DNA of 64,000 nt. Origin: Synanceia verrucosa. Its lineage: Eukaryota; Chordata; Actinopteri; Perciformes; Synanceiidae. The stretch lies in the NCBI GenBank assembly GCA_029721515.1, contig CM056565.1, positions 5,892,742 through 5,956,741 on the forward strand, in the 5' to 3' direction. The notes under the pieces were generated by a model. That model saw only the letters and a program-made list of their open reading frames with translations. It had not been told where the DNA came from and did no database searches. Shown here in pieces: positions 61,476 through 64,000 of the stretch (position 1 is its first letter; the number at the start of each line of letters is the position of its first letter). The translations under genes and the position numbers were made by a program.

Positions 61476-64000
61476 GCAGGAAGGAGTCCTGTGCATAATC
61501 TAATGAGGACTTTTATAAGCACTGGTGTTGACACTGGGAGCACATGCAATTGTAGTGTACATTGATTTGTTATTAATAAGTCTGTTTCTTCAAAGGAGAG
61601 TGGCACACATGGATGTGTCTCACTACAGAGCCTCATATCTCTCAGGACTCTGTCAGTGAGCAGTGAGATGGAGACATGGAGGTCTGCAGTTTGCCATCTG
61701 GTGGAATTGTCAGTGTGTCTTTGTCTCACACTTACACCCTCTGTCTATCATGTGCCCTCTGTCTGGGCCTCTGGCTCCTGTTTCCCTGCATTAACACACT
61801 GTGAGCTGTGAGCAGACACTGTGCAGCACAGATATTACAGCAAGCCATGATGAGGAGTTCTGTGGAGGTCTGTGTAAAATGCTTCCAGTTGTTGTTGTTT
61901 TCCATTAGCTTCAGATTATTCCTGCAGCGGCGGTGACATTTCCAGTAATCGTATCTTGCTGAAGTTCGAAGGACCAGAGGCTTAACTAGACCACTTGGTA
62001 GGTCCAGCTTTTTCAGGTATAGTGCATTGTAGATAAACGTCTTCTCAGTCTTCTAATGGAAGGAGCCACAAAGCTTTTCATCACAGACCTTAAACCATTA
62101 ACAGACACTCTTCATGCATGATTATATGTGCAAAACACTGACTCCACCTCTTGCACTGAGCATAAAAATACAGCAAGTGCATCAAAGTGTAGACAATGGT
62201 AATTACAGTAATTGTGCCAAACTTTGTGCAAAATATGAGCCTCAGCTGCTTGTTTACAACTGTTCACTTTATTCTGCACAGCAATGGAGCTGATCATTGA
62301 ATAAATCGCAAGCATTAGTCACAATCAATGCCTTCAGTAGTAACCAGTTTCATAACAGCACCGCTGCTTACGTGAAACAGAGGAGCACTACAGTGAAGCA
62401 CCACTCCAGCACTTGATTGCGCAATCGCTTCTACCAAAACAACCCAGACCTGTTGAGTAACTCTTGCAAGAAGGACAATGTGAAACTCAATACAGAGCAC
62501 ACACACCTCAGGATGAGAACTGTGATAAGCTGCAAATCAATTTACACAGTACACTTGGAGAGATATCACACATTCATATGGTGTAAAAAAAAACAGTCTA
62601 ATGTGTATTTATGCAGAGAGAGCGTAAACTCACCGTTCAGCTGATGTTTAAATCCACAACAAGATCTGGGCTCAAATGTGGAGGAGCCCCAGTGGCAATG
62701 TGGGGCAAAAGTACACTATGAACTGCATCATAACTTGAGTGCAGGGTGTGGTGATGGAGGGGGCCAGTGAGGGATCGAGCACTGATACTGAGTTGCCAGG
62801 GGAGGGAAGAGTAGGCTGACAGAAAAGAGACACACAGAGAGGGGAGATTTCATCACTGGCCTGGTAGAACCTCCAGAGAGCCAGTCTAATTAAAGGGCTA
62901 TAAATAAGTGGATCACTTTCCTGGAGAGAACTTCTAACGCCGCTCAGTCCTCAGTAGGTTTCACACAGAGACTGAATGGCATTTCGTTAAAGAGAGCTCT
63001 AATTCCCAAATTGAAGAAACATCTTATTACATTTTTCAGGTCGTAACTACGGACAGAAGACCTCAGCTTGGCTTTGACTTTATCATTTACAACACTGGAC
63101 TATGTTCTCCAAATTACATTGAATGATATCTGTCAGGCACATCTTTTGTAGGTAGGCTGCCCAGCACTTAAGTCAGGCCAGTTGTTTCCTCTTAGGTGTT
63201 GACCTGTAACGTTGCTGTGAGGTGAAACTGTTAATGTAACAGAGGCAGCAGGTGTAAAATAAATGACGGTCAAACAAGACTCTGATGCAGGACACAGTGC
63301 AGCATCTTTTTACAAATTCAAGAGCATTTCTGTCAGTGAGGTTTTTCAAAAATAAGTATATGAACTATCCGATAAAACATTCTGAAAAAGTATTTTGTAG
63401 TATCTCGGTGATATATTGTTATACAATAAATGTGTCATACTGTATAACCTAATTTCCTGAAATAAAAGAGGTTAAGAAAACTGTGCTCTTAGCTCATTTT
63501 GCAAAGCAATATTATTACTGAGAAAACAACTTCAGCCAACTGACACATACACCATCATCTCAGTACAGCTGAAGTCCTTTTGCAGCACACTGTCTATCGG
63601 CTGGATTTGGCAGTCAGTGTTTGTCCTGTCTTGTCTTTTTTAATAGTGTAATGCATTGAATTATAGGGAGCCTACCTGTCTGGCACATGTGTTTTTATAA
63701 AGAGGTCTCACTCCTGTTTGTAAATGTGTTGTACTCATTATAACATTATATAATCTAAAACTTTGTATAGTGACCCCATAATCATTACAGCATCTTGTCA
63801 TATTTTACATGCTGCAAACAATACATTTCACATATTGGCACACTGTAAAGAAAACCATTTGTTTTGAGCTTGATGACTGTTAAATGTTGGGGAAGAATAA
63901 CCTACACTTGCTCCATATATGGAATAAAATGTTTTATGATATAATATCCATATGTCTCAGATTTGTGGGAGATATTACTACAAAATTAAACATTCTGATA
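61476..64000. other. vmp1 5' flank
   Basis: No coding sequence was recognised. A possible non-coding first exon ends at a consensus donor (AACG|GTGAGT, exon end 62634). A TATTTATAG-like box lies about 270 bases upstream of that donor, near 62903-62911. No CpG island is apparent, so the main vmp1 promoter may lie beyond the window. Confidence 0.35.

Overview
The window is vertebrate nuclear DNA, almost certainly from a ray-finned (teleost) fish. Genes are split by GT-AG introns, (CA)n/(GT)n microsatellites are very abundant, a V-SINE/DANA-like SINE is present, and the proteins and the microRNA have the fish form. Three genes can be supported, all transcribed right to left (minus strand): vmp1, then mir-21, then rps6kb1. 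Human chromosome 17 has the same order (VMP1-MIR21-TUBD1-RPS6KB1). tubd1, which lies between mir-21 and RPS6KB1 in human, was not found here.

Layout. Positions 1-2.6 kb hold the first three coding exons of rps6kb1 (p70 S6 kinase 1); the rest runs off the left edge. Positions 2.6-9.3 kb are intergenic and hold no recognisable gene, but include a roughly 460-bp foldback element. Positions 9.3-11.9 kb are the vmp1 3' flank with the mir-21 hairpin at about 10.22-10.31 kb. A compact AP-1/STAT/CArG-like cluster lies about 0.8 kb upstream of the hairpin. Positions 11.9-61.5 kb hold the complete vmp1 coding sequence in 11 exons. Exon phases agree at every junction and give a 417-residue protein. The introns carry about 20 microsatellites, SINE copies, a probable non-autonomous DNA transposon and a possible LINE remnant. 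Positions 61.5-64 kb hold the vmp1 5' flank, with one weak candidate non-coding first exon.

How the parts relate. VMP1 is an ER multispanning DedA/VTT-family lipid scramblase needed for autophagosome formation and lipoprotein handling. S6K1 is the mTORC1 effector kinase that promotes translation and growth. miR-21 is a stress- and STAT3/AP-1-responsive microRNA. The only canonical AATAAA on the sense strand after the vmp1 stop lies beyond the mir-21 hairpin. This fits a vmp1 transcript that reads through mir-21.

No wholly new system was found. The most interesting leads are regulatory. They are the shared vmp1/mir-21 3' end, a duplicated strong 5' splice site beside mir-21, a frame-shifting vmp1 exon flanked on both sides by UG repeats in the pre-mRNA, an extreme pyrimidine tract before vmp1 exon 10, a possible extra vmp1 exon in intron 6, and the foldback element. 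Most open frames in the window are chance or microsatellite-driven and are not annotated.
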